The notes under the pieces: generated by a model
The model's input: the letters and a program-made list of their open reading frames with translations, nothing else
Told to the model about the DNA's origin: nothing
Database searches by the model: none
Shown here: piece after piece, positions 11,879-23,347 of the stretch
Numbering within the stretch: the first letter of the stretch is position 1
Layout of the letters: each line of letters begins with the position of its first letter
Translations under genes and position numbers: made by a program
Assembly: GCA_021018995.1 (NCBI GenBank)
Contig: CM037585.1
Location: forward strand, 83,490,646-83,554,645
Reading direction: 5' to 3'
Length of the DNA: 64,000 bases
DNA from: Chloranthus sessilifolius
Taxonomy: Eukaryota; Streptophyta; Magnoliopsida; Chloranthales; Chloranthaceae

Positions 11879-13340
11879 TGTAGATACCCAAATTTGGCCT
11901 AAGGCCTTATCGACACACATTTTGAGAGAGGAACACTTTCGATCTTTTGATGGCATGAATGGATCCCTTAGTAACCTTCTCGCACCCTTAGGAACTCTTC
12001 AAAATCCTTAAGAATCACCTTAGATCCCTCAGGAACATTCTCGAACCCTTAGAAACCAATCCCAACCCTTAGAACCCATCCCGGACCTAAACCTAGCTTT
12101 TCCGAGCAATGGATGAAGGGTGGTGCACTAAGACTAGCTATGGCCTTCTACTATGATCGAATCTCACACCATTGAAAAGTAAAAGTCATCAGCTTTCCAA
12201 CGGGCCAAGAATCACCCCAATTGGGGCTGTGTACGCCAAGATATGGCGGTCCGAACCCAAGGGGCAAAACTATAATTTTGGGAAGGTCCCCATAGGGATT
12301 TCGTGCAACTAATAGTTGTGCCAGTTCAAAGTGTGGACCCCACCTTGGGGAGCCAACTTCCCAACACTATGCATCCACTGTTTTACTGTGGATATGCCTG
12401 GCGCAACTAATAGTTGCGCCAGGCTTATGATTGACATCTAAGTAGCCTTTGATTTTTACCCCAAAATTTGTGATTGGAGTTTGACTTGTTGACTACCTTG
12501 ATCTTGGGGGTGTGTTTTGCTAGTTCTGTTGCACCCTTTTACTGCCTATTTGCAACCCTTAAGTGATTTGAAATACTAACTTATCATCCACCATTAAATC
12601 CATTCCCACACATCTCCAAGCTCTCAAAATCATAGGAAACCTTAGATTAGAGATTACCTAATTGCTAACCCTAATTAGCATCTAAGTAGCCTCCTAACCT
12701 ACCCTTTTCCTATAAATAGAGCCCCCTTCCCCTTGGATTAAAGGTTGGAAAAATAGCTTAAGAGAGAAAAAGCTTAGAGAGAGAAGATCTTTCTCCCATT
12801 GGTGCTATTTTTCACACAAATTCCAGATTTCCCAACTTTCTTCTAAGCCTTATCTTTCATCTAAAAACCTTAGTTTAGGTATTTGCTACCCCTTTTCCTT
12901 CCTTCTATACCTCCTAGGCATCAAGCTCCGGCTCTCCCCTTTCTTCTTCTATCTCTTTTAGTTCTTCTTCCATCCTTACATTTGTGCCGTTATGCCGCCG
13001 AATTTTCTGTAGGGATGGAGAGGCACAAATAGGATTTTAGGGCCCTTTGGGCAAGAAGAAGACCTTTGTGTTATTTTCATTTTACTTTTGTTTTGGCCAT
13101 AAGTAGAGACCGCATTAAGCGGGTTGATCGGGTGCCTAAAACCTTCTCGATCGATAATCGAAACCCCTACACAAGAACCTTTGGTGCGGACCGGATTCAG
13201 AGTCATATATGTAGCACTTTGGTGCTTATAAAAATGATATAGGTTTCCCGGGACACCAAAAGCTCCACGTAGCGACTCAATATTTTTTGTTAGCGAGCGC
13301 ATCGCCACGATGGGATCGTCAAAAATCCCACGGTTGCACA
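11879..13340 (+). mobile_element. LTR2 (3' LTR) of the Tat-like tandem array
   Basis: Begins TGTAGATACCC and ends TTGCACA. TATA box at 12711-12720. Contains half of one palindrome at 12301-12324 and the best palindrome of the window at 12396-12424 (29 bp, core GCGCAACTAATAGTTGCGC). The flank at 13341 is the accessory ORF of Athila-like A0, so the Tat-like array sits inside that ORF. The target duplication cannot be checked because the left end lies outside the window. Confidence 0.8.
12711..12720 (+). promoter_or_regulatory. TATA box in LTR2
   Basis: TATAAATAGA in the same context as 4894-4903 of LTR1. Confidence 0.6.
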
Positions 13341-14318
13341 CCACCTATAAAAAGAACCTACACTAAAAAGAGAACCTCCAAACCCACCATGGCTCCCACT
13401 GAGCCTCCCCAGCCTATTACCTTACCAGAAGCTTCTCCCCTACCTCAGTCAATTCAAATCCACCCCCTACCATTACATCTGAACCACTGCCATTGACCCA
13501 CCCTCTACCAGTTCCCACATTGTCCCACTTACACATTCTCACTCACCTACCCATTCCTCTTCACTCTCCACCATTCATGACCATGACCCATTCACCAGTG
13601 AGGGGTACACTGCCATGATGGACTCCATCATGGAGGACATCAGGTATCAGTACACACCTCTACCTGAATCACCACAGCATATCCATTTCACCCCTGACCC
13701 ACCTTCTCCACCACAAAACCAATTTACTCATGCCCCAACCTCACCTTTCCAACCAATCTTAACCACCCCACCCATAGTCCCCACCATTCCAGATCCCTTA
13801 CCTCATATACTTACCCTGTTGGCCTCCCTTCAAACCCAAATGTTAGCCAACACCCAAAACCAGGCCACACTCCAAACTAGCGTACAAGCCATCCATTCAA
13901 CCCTGCATACCTTTACCCCCCAACCCAACCACCTTCAACCTCTCCTATACTTATTTCTACCCCCCATCCTTCGCCTCAGCCTTCATACCCAATACCTACA
14001 CCGACAGCTGCCACCCTAGCAGCTCCTCAGATTGAGGACCTGACCATGGCCATTTTTCCCCTGAGCTCACCTCAACCACTACCATCTGTGATGACAGCAG
14101 CTGCTTCCACTCAGACTGAGATTGACCACGTGGAGTTGTTCCTTACCCAACCCTCCCTAGTCTCTACCTCCACACAAACCAATTCTGAAGTAGTGGACCT
14201 ACCCCTCCTTGTCCCTACCTTTACATCTGCCTTTACCCAAGCAGAACCTGAGCCCGAGGAGCTAGTTCACACCCCACCCACCTTCACCTCTACCCACACC
14301 CAGACTGAGTCTAGTGAG
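13341..14318 (+). pseudogene. A0 accessory ORF, Pro/Thr/Ser-rich part
   Basis: Broken plus-strand frames rich in P, T, S, H and Q, with YTPLPESPQH, SPPQNQFTHAPTSPFQP, HILTLLASLQTQM and TQTE-type repeats. The layout matches the minus-strand A5 ORF at 53832-54530 (HYTPLPDSPN, HTPSSPFQPVP, THILSLIQDIQSQL). In Athila elements an extra ORF between pol and the 3' LTR is established and often called env-like. The first half of the ORF lies beyond the inserted Tat-like array, outside the window. Interrupted on the right by a solo LTR at 14319. Confidence 0.65.
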
Positions 14319-16577
14319 TGTTGATTTGCTTACCTTATAATTATTAAAGAGTTAAAACAACAAATTAAAAGGCTAAATCAAAGAGAAATGGGATCAAGGT
14401 AAGCAACTAGTCCTGCAAGAACCTGGGCTATTTTAGCAAGCTTTAAGGGGTAAGTGAGGGTAGGTCCACAGGGAAATGTGCTTTAAAATGGGGTAAATCT
14501 CCAGATGTCTAATAGTTCTGGCACTCTAGCCTATCCTAGTTTAAAACAAAGCCAAAACAGGAAAGAGAAGAGGTTTTAAGAGTTGTCACTTTATAAAACT
14601 ATAAGAAATTGAAGATAACAGCAAGTGATCTTGAACTGATTGAAACTCAAATTTAAGAAAAATGATTAAAATCAAAAGGTGGAGAGTTGCAGCTAGGGGT
14701 TTTTGATCTTCACTGAAATCAATTGGTTCAAAAGCAATGCATCGAATTGATTTGCAACAATCCTTCATCTGGCTACAAGCTCAGATGCAAGGTATAAGAA
14801 TCTAACCTAGACCAGAGAATTGGAGTAATCCTAAGGCTATGATCTGTCAACTTGAATGGTCACAGATCATCCCAGAAATTCCTCTTCTTCAAGGATCTTA
14901 ATTAGAACAAGTAAACTATTACAGATGCTGTGGATGCGAGGCTACAAGCTCAGGCATCCACAGGGATATTATATCTAGGGAAATCAGATGACAAACAAGA
15001 GATTTATGGATCTAAATTAACTCTACATTCAACAATGACTGAATCAATATAACTTATAGTTCAATTGTTCTCAAATTTGTAATTTGTGCAACATCTAATC
15101 CTCCTACAAAGCTTTGAACCTCTGTATTTACAACTCTCAACCTCACCCTAGCTACTAAAGGGGTTTAGGCAACCATAATTGGCCAAGGAGAGAATGGGGG
15201 AAGAAGAAAGAGGGAAGGAATTTTTGAGGGAAATGGAAATCCCATTTTGGCTCTGGTTCTCTCAATTTTTGGATGGCTAACACTGTAAATTCTTCAGGCT
15301 TTTATACTCTTCTTTTCTATCCCCAGATCTATTTCAGCCAATCAGAGCTCAAGGGAATACTTTAGTTAGTCTGAGCTGCTGATGTGGCTTACTCTTGCTT
15401 CTAGAACTCTCCACTAATTTGTCCAAATAGGATGAGTACATGTGAAGTGGTTAGATTCCCCATTTGTGCCCATATGACTTCCAAAAATACCCCCAAGGGT
15501 TGCTGATGTGCCTTGGAATGTGTGCACAAGGCATTGAAGTTGGAAACTGCAGAGGATGGAACTAAAAAGTTCCAAATTCGAGTGTCGAGAGTTTCAGGGA
15601 ACCTCTCAATAGGTTCTGGGTCTGATTGGCCTTTCATTAGGCAGGTTGCATGTGGCTTTCGACAGGATTGGGGACTTCTCGATAGGTGAATTCTCAACTT
15701 CTGTCCAGTCTCCATTCATCCTCTCGACATCTTATAAAACATCTTGTCGACTTCTTGTAAGGCTTCAATTGAGTTGTCGATAGGATCTCCTCTGCCTCTT
15801 GACAAGTTGGCTCAACCTATCGCAAATGAAGGCAACTTCAGGTAAGGCTTCGACAGGTTCTTTTACTGCAACTCCAACCTCTCGACAGGTTGGCTCAACT
15901 TGTCGAGATCTTCACATTTCCACCTCTGGACCTCTCGACAGCTTGGGATCTACCTCTAGAACCTCTCAAGACCTTATTCTGTTCATGTTTTACTCCTCGA
16001 CAAGTATTGGGGACCTCTCGACAGGTTCTCATTAAACATCCCCAACCTCTCGAGATGTTATAAAAGAACTTTAGAACCTCTCAATAGCTTGACTTCTGCA
16101 ACTCTAATTCTTCGACAGGTTCAAGTACACCCTCAAGTCCTCTCGATAGGTTGATATAACCTCTCGATAGCATGACTTTTGGGCATCAGAACCTCTCGAC
16201 AGGTTCTCTCTTTTACTTCCATGGCTGCCATACAATTATGGGTTGCTGTTCTTCACTTGTCCAACACTCAGCACCTTTTGAGGGGTTCAATCTTCATTGA
16301 ATACAACTGGTCTTGCTCCCATGTGTGCCCATGTGGACACATGTCATTGCCATGGAGCTCTGAGGCTTTGTGAATGTTTGATTGGCTGGCCTTTGGGCTG
16401 CATGAGCACATGTTGAGCAGCAGATTGCTTCATTGGTATTTTTAGATGGATGTCTGCACTAAGACTGCAATTTATTGCTTATCTACAAAATACACTCAAA
16501 ATACATTATTAGTCAACTCAAAGGTCCATCAAAGGTTAGGTTAAGAGGTGAAAAATGATATTTTTCACTACTTAACA
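14319..16577 (-). mobile_element. Solo Athila-type LTR inserted in the A0 accessory ORF
   Basis: On the minus strand it starts TGTTAAGTAGTGAAAAATAT and ends AATCAACA. On the plus strand it is flanked by the direct repeat GTGAG (14314-14318 and 16578-16582), a clean 5-bp target duplication. A minus TATA box (TATAAAAG) lies at 15299-15306. The U3 has a dense array of CTCGACAGGTT-like motifs at 15719-16205. The copy at 14830-14880 of the CACTTAAATGG-type hairpin module is recognisable. With no internal sequence and perfect flanks, LTR-LTR recombination is the simplest origin. Confidence 0.9.
15719..16205. repeat. CTCGACAGGTT motif array in solo LTR U3
   Basis: About sixteen irregularly spaced variants of CTCGACAGGTTG (TCGATAGG, TTGACAAG, TCGACAGC and others). 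The same motif class fills the U3 of the A3 LTR at 48440-49030. Confidence 0.85.
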
Positions 16578-16582
16578 GTGAG

Positions 16583-17074
16583 GAGGAGCTGGCACCCATT
16601 CTTCCACCTCCATCAGTTGTCCCATCCCCATCATCCATTGTCCTGACCTCTTCCAATTCTAGACCCCCATTTTCCACCCTTAGAAGAGCCATGGAAGACA
16701 ACCCCTACATCAGAAGGGATGTGATAAGAGGAATGGCTGAGATGAACACTGCAATCAAGCAACCATTCCTAGCTCAGATTGCCCAGCTGGAGTTAGACCA
16801 CAGAGTTGAGAAGATGCAGTGGCAGCAGTTGTTGCACAGAACCCTCAAGCTGTATGAAGAGGAGATGAAGAAATCATACATGTTGGGCAAACTGGTAGAG
16901 ACACTAGAAAAATCCTTCTCAGTGATGAACCAAACCTCATCAGCTGGGGTGCTCGTTAATGAGCCCTCTCCACAACAGGGCAACACCAAGCAAAAGAAGC
17001 CATCTGCCAAAAGGAAAAAGGCTGGTGCTGCCAAAACTAAGAATGTGAAGAAGAAAAATTTCAAGGAGAAGTAA
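16583..17074 (+). pseudogene. A0 accessory ORF, C-terminal coiled-coil and basic tail
   Basis: Continues the frame that ends at 14318, once the solo LTR and one GTGAG copy are disregarded. It runs through a P/S-rich stretch into MEDNPYIRRDVIRGMA (from 16691), then an alpha-helical, probably coiled-coil region (residues of IAQLELDHRVEKMQW and LYEEEMKKSYMLGKLVETLE), and ends in a Lys-rich tail (KKPSAKRKKAGAAKTK). The motif M-x-DNPYxRRDVxRGMA recurs in A5 at 53609-53656. The basic tail could bind nucleic acid or act as a nuclear signal; that is inference. Confidence 0.6.
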
Positions 17075-19037
17075 AAGAAAATGGAAGAAAAATATGGATG
17101 GAGCCAAGCTACTATGTTAAGCTCGGATTCAGATTCAGATTAGCTCTAGGTTGTAGTTAAACCAGTCTATAATTAGATTTTAATTTCTAGGTCTGTTTGT
17201 CATATATTGTCTATTTTCAGTCTTATGCACTTGTAGTATCTTGTACATTTTTTTTTATTAATGAAATTATCTGTTTCTGTGCATTTTTCCCTTGTTTTGC
17301 ATTTCTTATTTTGTTTTTAATTACTTAGTAGAATTATTTTTTCTGTTTTAGTACCCTGCTACCCCTGAGGGCTTTCTCTTTCAAACAGTGAAGACACTAT
17401 TCCTCATAGGTTTGGGGGTGTGGCAGGGTAAGCCAATGGGGTTGCAGTAGTATTAAGTGAGTAAGAAATAAATAGAGTGAAGTTCACCTAAGAAATTTAA
17501 AAAATGAGGAAATTTAAAAAACTGTGCAGACTTGTTAACAGTGAAACCATTAAAAATTCAATACTGCCATGAAGCATCAAGAATTTTTTTACCAGCACTT
17601 AGTGAACTAGTGAGGAGAGAAAAAGGTGAGGATATGCCCAAGAATTCAATTGAAGACCATACCTAGTGAGATTTGGGCCTACAAAATTTTTTCTTCTTAA
17701 AGAGTGTATATGGCAAATCTTTTCTGCTCTGAGGACTAACTGAGTCAAGCCCTTTTCACTAGAAGTCAGACACCCCAAGTTAAAACTTATTGACAATAAT
17801 CATGACACTAAGAAAAGGATCAAGGTCTTCATTTGGATAGTTTGAGTCTTAAAGATCAAACCTGTGAAATTACACTTTTACTTACACTTTTTTAGCCTTA
17901 AAGCCCCAGTTTTCTCCAACAAACACCAATGTACTTGAACCTGAGCCTCTTAACCTAACTAAGCCCTACCCTCACTCTGATAATTCAGAAGGTAAAGGAG
18001 AGGATGTTGCAGATAGGTGAGTAAAAGTTTAACAGTTGGGGAGAGGAGAAGAAGGGAGGAGCAGATTCGTAAATACTAGTGTAGCAGTTGTAGATGTGTG
18101 ACATCCATCATAAAAAAAAAAATAAATAAATAAATAGAGATACAATAAATAAAAAGGGAAGATAAAAGAAAGAGAAGTCACAAGAATTACTCCATTGGAA
18201 AATTTGAAAATAAGGGAAGAAGCTGGCCATTTTAACTCTGCAAATTCAGAAACAAGATGGAGTTGTGCTGAAATGAAGAAGGTGGAGTCATGAATCATCT
18301 CCTACCTTTGTTGATTTATCAAGTTGAATCCCTCTTTATCCCTTTTTATTCTTTACAACCCTCATTCATAAGCCACACTACAACCCATGAAAAGCCTTAT
18401 TATCCAAAGTCAAATGAACTGCCATGTATAGATGAGAGACTATCTAATCTATGGTGAGAGGACTTGATGATGTCAAAAATTAGAAGCACTGCCTATCCTC
18501 ATGCTTGTAGACCCATTTGGGGTCTGTAACTGTTCTTGAGCTTGTGAAAAATGAAGAACACCCTTTAAATTCATTTATGAGAGGAAACCCTGGTGAGCAT
18601 TGGGTCTGAGATGAAACTTATTGGGCAGTGTTTGAACCTAATTATTGAATCATTTGTAAGCTTAGTACTTGTTTACACATTGTGTTTCTTGATGTCAGCT
18701 GATTGGTCTGATGAGTATACCTGCATGATTTAGGTGTTAACTATTGGCATTGATTGTCTTGAAACTCCTCAAAGTTGAAAGATCAAAAGTGGACTGATAA
18801 TCTATTTGTTGAAAACTGATTTAATCATGCTTGCACTTATGTTAGCTGTTATATTGAGATGTTTGTGGGTGTCTTCACTGAAAACCCTCAGAAGACTTCA
18901 CTCCTCCACTAGGGATCACATAGGGGTTTAAAAGGCTTGATGCATGAGCTAAATGCATCCGTGCTCCCTACGAAAGTGGCATTTACATTTTTAGAGTAGT
19001 TGTTTAAATTTTACTTTGCTCGAGGACTAGTAAAGAT
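17075..19037 (+). other. A0 spacer between accessory ORF and 3' LTR
   Basis: Noncoding. Has AT-rich 3'-UTR-like sequence after the ORF (TATTAATGAAAT near 17260). Has an internal copy of the polypurine tract at 17407-17422. Also contains a segment at 18850-18990 (GTGGGTGTCTTCACTG, CACTCCTCCACTAGGGATC) that matches A6 at about 60600-60720. Confidence 0.65.
17407..17422 (+). promoter_or_regulatory. Internal PPT-like duplicate in A0
   Basis: TAGGTTTGGGGGTGTG, identical over 16 bases to the terminal PPT/LTR junction at 19038-19053, and to A6 62106-62121 on the minus strand. Confidence 0.6.
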
Positions 19038-19051
19038 TAGGTTTGGGGGTG
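19038..19051 (+). promoter_or_regulatory. Terminal polypurine tract of A0
   Basis: TAGGTTTGGGGGTG directly precedes TGTTAAGTACTG, the LTR start. Confidence 0.6.
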
Positions 19052-21600
19052 TGTTAAGTACTGAAAAATATCATTTTTTACCTCTTAACCTATCCTTTAC
19101 TACTCCTTGAAGCCATTTAATAATTCTATTTTGAGTGTATTTTGTAGTTAGGAATAAATTTGTAGCTTAGCATAATAGTCATGCTTTGGAAGCCAAAAAG
19201 AGAGAGACTTGAGGCCAAGGGTTGCAGCTTAGTGAAGAACATTTGAAACCCCATGGTTGTACACACCATGGTCACTAATGTGGTTTCCTAAGGGTGCACT
19301 AGAAGTTTAATGGATGAGAGATAGGTGGACAAAGCAGAGAACACTGCTGCAGCAGCATGTGCACTGCAGCTGAGGAGAAAAACATCAACCTCACACAGCT
19401 GAAATCAAACTCGCAAGGCTCTCGCGCAGATCAATTCATGCAGAAGCAACCTCATGAGCATCTCGTGTAGTCCAGAGAGGCAGCATTGTAAAGAGCTCGC
19501 ACACATCTCGCGTAGCTCAGAACGGAAAAGAACTCATGAGGTTCAGACATTTTAAGAGATGAAGAGTCTCGCGCAGCTCAAGAGGAGAGAGAGTCCCAGA
19601 AATTTTCTCACGTAGCTCTCGCGCACTTCAAAAGCAAAGCCAGCAGTGCGAAGAACCTGTTTCACATTGGTGAGCAATCTCGCGAACTCTAACCTATCCT
19701 CGCGAGATCCAAGATCCAAGGGAAGCCACCTACGCGAGAATCATGCGACCAGAGCACCAAAAGGCCTAGCTATGCGAGATGCACAATTCACTGTAAGGTA
19801 GTGCCTCGCGAGGTCTCTCCAATAGCTAATCTAGCCTCACGAGCACCTTTTAACTTCAAATTCATCCATGCGAGGAGCCACGCGAGAGGCTGAAGCAACA
19901 AATCTAGCCACGCGAAGCTCGGGTTCCTGCTTTCTCAGTAAACATCAGGGACACTTTGGGGATTTCCCCACTTCTAGGACACACATCCTGAGGCCCTAAT
20001 CTATTCCCACACATCTCGAGGCATCCCAGGGCTGCAAAGGAGCCACAACAATAGCAAAAATTAGGGTTTCCTCTTTTGTTTGGCCAATGTAGTGAGACAA
20101 TGTATATAAGCTGTAATGTGTTTGTCATTTTTTTATCTTTTCCTGAACCTAATTCAACTGAGAGCTTCTGTCAGATTAGGGTTAGGATTAGGTCATCTCC
20201 TCCATTTTATTTCCCTCCTTAGCTCAACATTTGCTGGATATAATCTCTATATACAGCTAGGTATAGCTTATTTCAATTTTTACAATAGGTTTGTATTGAT
20301 TTTAGGAGCTGTTGTGGGTTGTTCTGCAAAAGGCTGTTGTCTGGAGGACAGCATTGTAAGTTTCTTTTATGCAATAAAATATCATTTTTAGAGCTTAATT
20401 GAATTTGTATTTATTCTATGCTTTGCATATGGATTTCTATGGGTTTGATGCACCCATTATTGTTTAAGCTTGTAGCCTTGCAATAATGTTGACAGCAGCA
20501 ATTTTCTTATTCTATCTCAGTCATTTGTGATTTGGATAGCCTTTGTAGATAGCCTGTGACCATTTAAGTGGACAGACTATAGCCCTAGGGTGAGTCTAAG
20601 TCACAGATCTGAGATGAATTCTTCTTCTCTGCACTTAAGCTTGTAGCCTTGTGGGAGATTGTGCAAAGACAAGGCCCCCCTTTTTTTTACATTACCGTGA
20701 TCAGCTCTTAGATTTTATCCTCTGTAGAGATTGTAGACTTGTGACCTGAGTCATTGCAGGGAATTTGTAGCAATAACTAGTTGAGTCTAAGTCCCTAAAC
20801 AACCTCTTATTATCTTTGGTTTTCACTAGATTTTCAAGGGTTGTTTGCTCCTATGGATGCATGAGCTTGTAGACTTGCAAACATAGTGTCTGCAATGATG
20901 TTCATATTTTGATTTGATTCATTGGTTGGAGGAAATCTATTGGATAGTCTATGACCATTTAAGTGGGCAGGTTATAGACTTAAGATCAATCCACTCCCCT
21001 GGATTAGGCTAGTTTGCTGATTTAATCCAGGTGGTTTGATCCTCTCTATTGGATAGTTTGTGACCATTTAGGTGGACAGGTTATAGCCTTAAGAGACCAG
21101 TTCAAATCACAGGGATTGGATTGGATTCCTCTGCCTTGCAGATGTGTTTGTAGCCATTTGAAGGACTGCTGCAAAGACTGCTCTAGATCTGAGTTACATG
21201 ACTGATGTGACCTTACCTTAGCTACATACTTCTCACCATTTGACATTTACTTTACCACACCATCACCATATTCTTTTAAACCCTTTCTATAGTATAGGAC
21301 TGCATTTTATTTCTTAGACTTAGTTTAGTTTTAGTTGTGACACCCCTTACACTCCCTTTCTTTTAGGATTGCCAGATCTATAGTCAGATCTGGAGGCCTA
21401 CTAAACACCCTTGTGGTTCTAGATCAAATTTCTTTGTGGGGCAAACTCTTATCAAAACTTGCTACAACAGGCCCTGTATCTTGCACGCTGTACTTTGTGC
21501 TGAAATCCATTCCATTTCATTTTATTCTTTATTGCATTTTAACCATCCATTTTGCAATCAATTCCGTCATTCACAAAGTAAAATAAAAAATATCACAAGC
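19052..21600 (+). mobile_element. 3' LTR of Athila-like A0
   Basis: Starts TGTTAAGTACTGAAAAATAT after the PPT. U3 has a CTCGCGCAGCTC-type motif array (19400-19930) and a TATA box at 20103-20110. The R/U5 part has three hairpin modules around CCATTTAAGTGG (20540-20590, 20937-20985, 21048-21096) and the conserved GGGGCAAACTCTTA/CTTGCTACAACA block. The right end is not sharp (candidate CA ends between 21560 and 21600). Confidence 0.75.
19400..19930. repeat. CTCGCGCAGCTC motif array in A0 U3
   Basis: Twenty or so loose variants of TCGCGCAGCTC, TCGCGAG and ACGCGAG. The same class occurs in the A2 LTR (42780-43400) and A4 LTR (49660-50150). Confidence 0.8.
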
Positions 21601-22269
21601 AAGAGGAGGAAAGTAGGTGGTAGACCTTGATGACGATAGTGACATGCGTGAGATGACACATTATCCACAGTTTGCCGGGTATAGTATACGTATTTATATA
21701 TAGAAAGCTCCTTTTGAACATGACAGTGATTGTCATACATATCCTTTGATTGACTTCTCTGACGGCTTAACCCCCACCTAGTCCCTTCCCATTACACGCC
21801 TATCAGTGGAGTATGAGACTTAACATAACACAGTTTTAAGTGCATCGACTATTATATATCAAACTCCCGCCACCCACCTGAATAGTCTTTATATTAGAAG
21901 GTGCGTAATATATTGATGATCAGTCTTGATTAGTTCGCTATATTCATAATGTAGACAAGTGCTTATGTTTTTTTTGATTAAGTTAATTTATTTACATTGA
22001 TGTGGAAATGAGGAGTGTACTTTTTCATTCCCATTCATCACAACAGTAATTACTCAGCCTACTACAACTTCGTCCTCGCATGAAAAGGTTATTTCAATTC
22101 ACTAAAATAATAGTATTGAGATTGCCTTGTAAATTAGATTTATTAAGTTGATAATTGATTAGCCATCCGTCAACAAGCATGTTGGTGTGATGTGTTTCAG
22201 AGAGTGAAAATGAAGTTGGCGTAATTTTAACACATCTCCCATTGATCCACTGAAAGAAAATATAAGGGC
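21601..22269. other. Unassigned sequence between A0 LTR and MULE
   Basis: AT-rich with no ORF of note. Possibly the 5' part of the MULE or host sequence. Nothing recognised. Confidence 0.3.
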
Positions 22270-23335
22270 ATCTATGCATCATGTGTTAGAAGGCATTGCA
22301 TATAATATTGGTATAGTTGGGAATGAGAAAGCTATTGCACTCTCCAAAGGAGGTAGTAGAGATGTCAGTATAGGGAACGTCGATGTAGAGACCATTGTTG
22401 AGCGTAGGGGGGTTGAACATGACGAATACATGTGTATAAGGGGAAGATAAAGTAGTGGTAAATGTCTTGTTAGCGAGCATAGGCACATTGATCAAGTGAC
22501 TGATATTATACAACCTCACGTTTGTGACACAAATCTTATACATCCTATTTTTGAAGACGTATATGTGGTTGATGAGGAACAACAAGTGGGCGGTGTTCCT
22601 GGCCCAGTCGGTGTTCTCAATTTAAACTAAATATTTACCGAGAATATAGCATTTTAGGTTGCTTTGTGGGAATTTTTAATGCATGGGAACTTCAAAATTA
22701 AACCGATCAAAACTAAACCGAAGGTTGTTGCTGCACAATGTTGTGAAGATGGATGCGCTTGGCGTATACGTGCTTCAGTGTAACCTATTGGTTGCCACAA
22801 GATAGACAACAGAGTTACTGTCAAGCTATAAGTATTTGGATGACATCAATTGCCAAAGACCAATGGAAAGAAAATAGCAACTATATGCCTAAGCAAATAA
22901 TGTGTGACGTGAGAATGCACTTCCAATCTTATACAAAATATCGGAGGGCTTGGCGTACAAAAGAGATCGCCCTCAATGATATTAGAGGTAGTTGGAAAGG
23001 GACTTATAAATTACTCCCATCATACATGGCAGAACTGAAACGTGTGGATCCTCAATGCCTTGTATACCTATAGACTAACGAAGACAATGCATTCTTAAGA
23101 ATTTTTTGGGCATTTGGGCCATGCATTAATTTATTTAGGAAGTACTTGCGGCCACTTATTTCGCTTGATGGTACACATTTATTCAAAAGGTATAGTGCTT
23201 CACTCCTGATAGCTACCAACACTAATGGGAACAGGATGATATTTTCGTTATATTTTGCCGTGACGGAATAAGAGAATAGTAGTTCTTGGAAATATTTTTT
23301 TCATGGGTTGGCTGATAAATCTTCTACTATACCTT
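22270..23335 (+). pseudogene. MULE (MuDR-type) transposase fragment
   Basis: Plus-strand frames broken by stops encode, in order, the zinc-binding N-terminal motif VVAAQCCEDGCAWRIRAS (about 22720-22785), then YRRAWRTKEIALNDIRGSWKG and YKLLPSYMAELKRVDP (about 22940-23055). These are followed by FWAFGPCINLFRKYLRPLIS, LDGTHLFKRY and LLIATNTNGN (about 23105-23240), then FSLYFAVTE and SSWKYFFHGLAD (to about 23315). This is the order of a MuDR/MULE transposase, with the first catalytic D in LDGTH. The D-E remainder of the domain is cut off near 23335. No terminal inverted repeats were identified. Confidence 0.85.
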
Positions 23336-23347
23336 GTCTTATCCTAT

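Noticed and set aside
14586..15715. Minus ORFs of 60 and 104 codons inside the solo LTR
   Set aside because: Lie within LTR sequence with fixed ends; not conserved in other LTRs.
15719..16205. Possible CRISPR-like direct repeats
   Set aside because: Spacing is irregular, motifs are degenerate, the context is a plant LTR U3.
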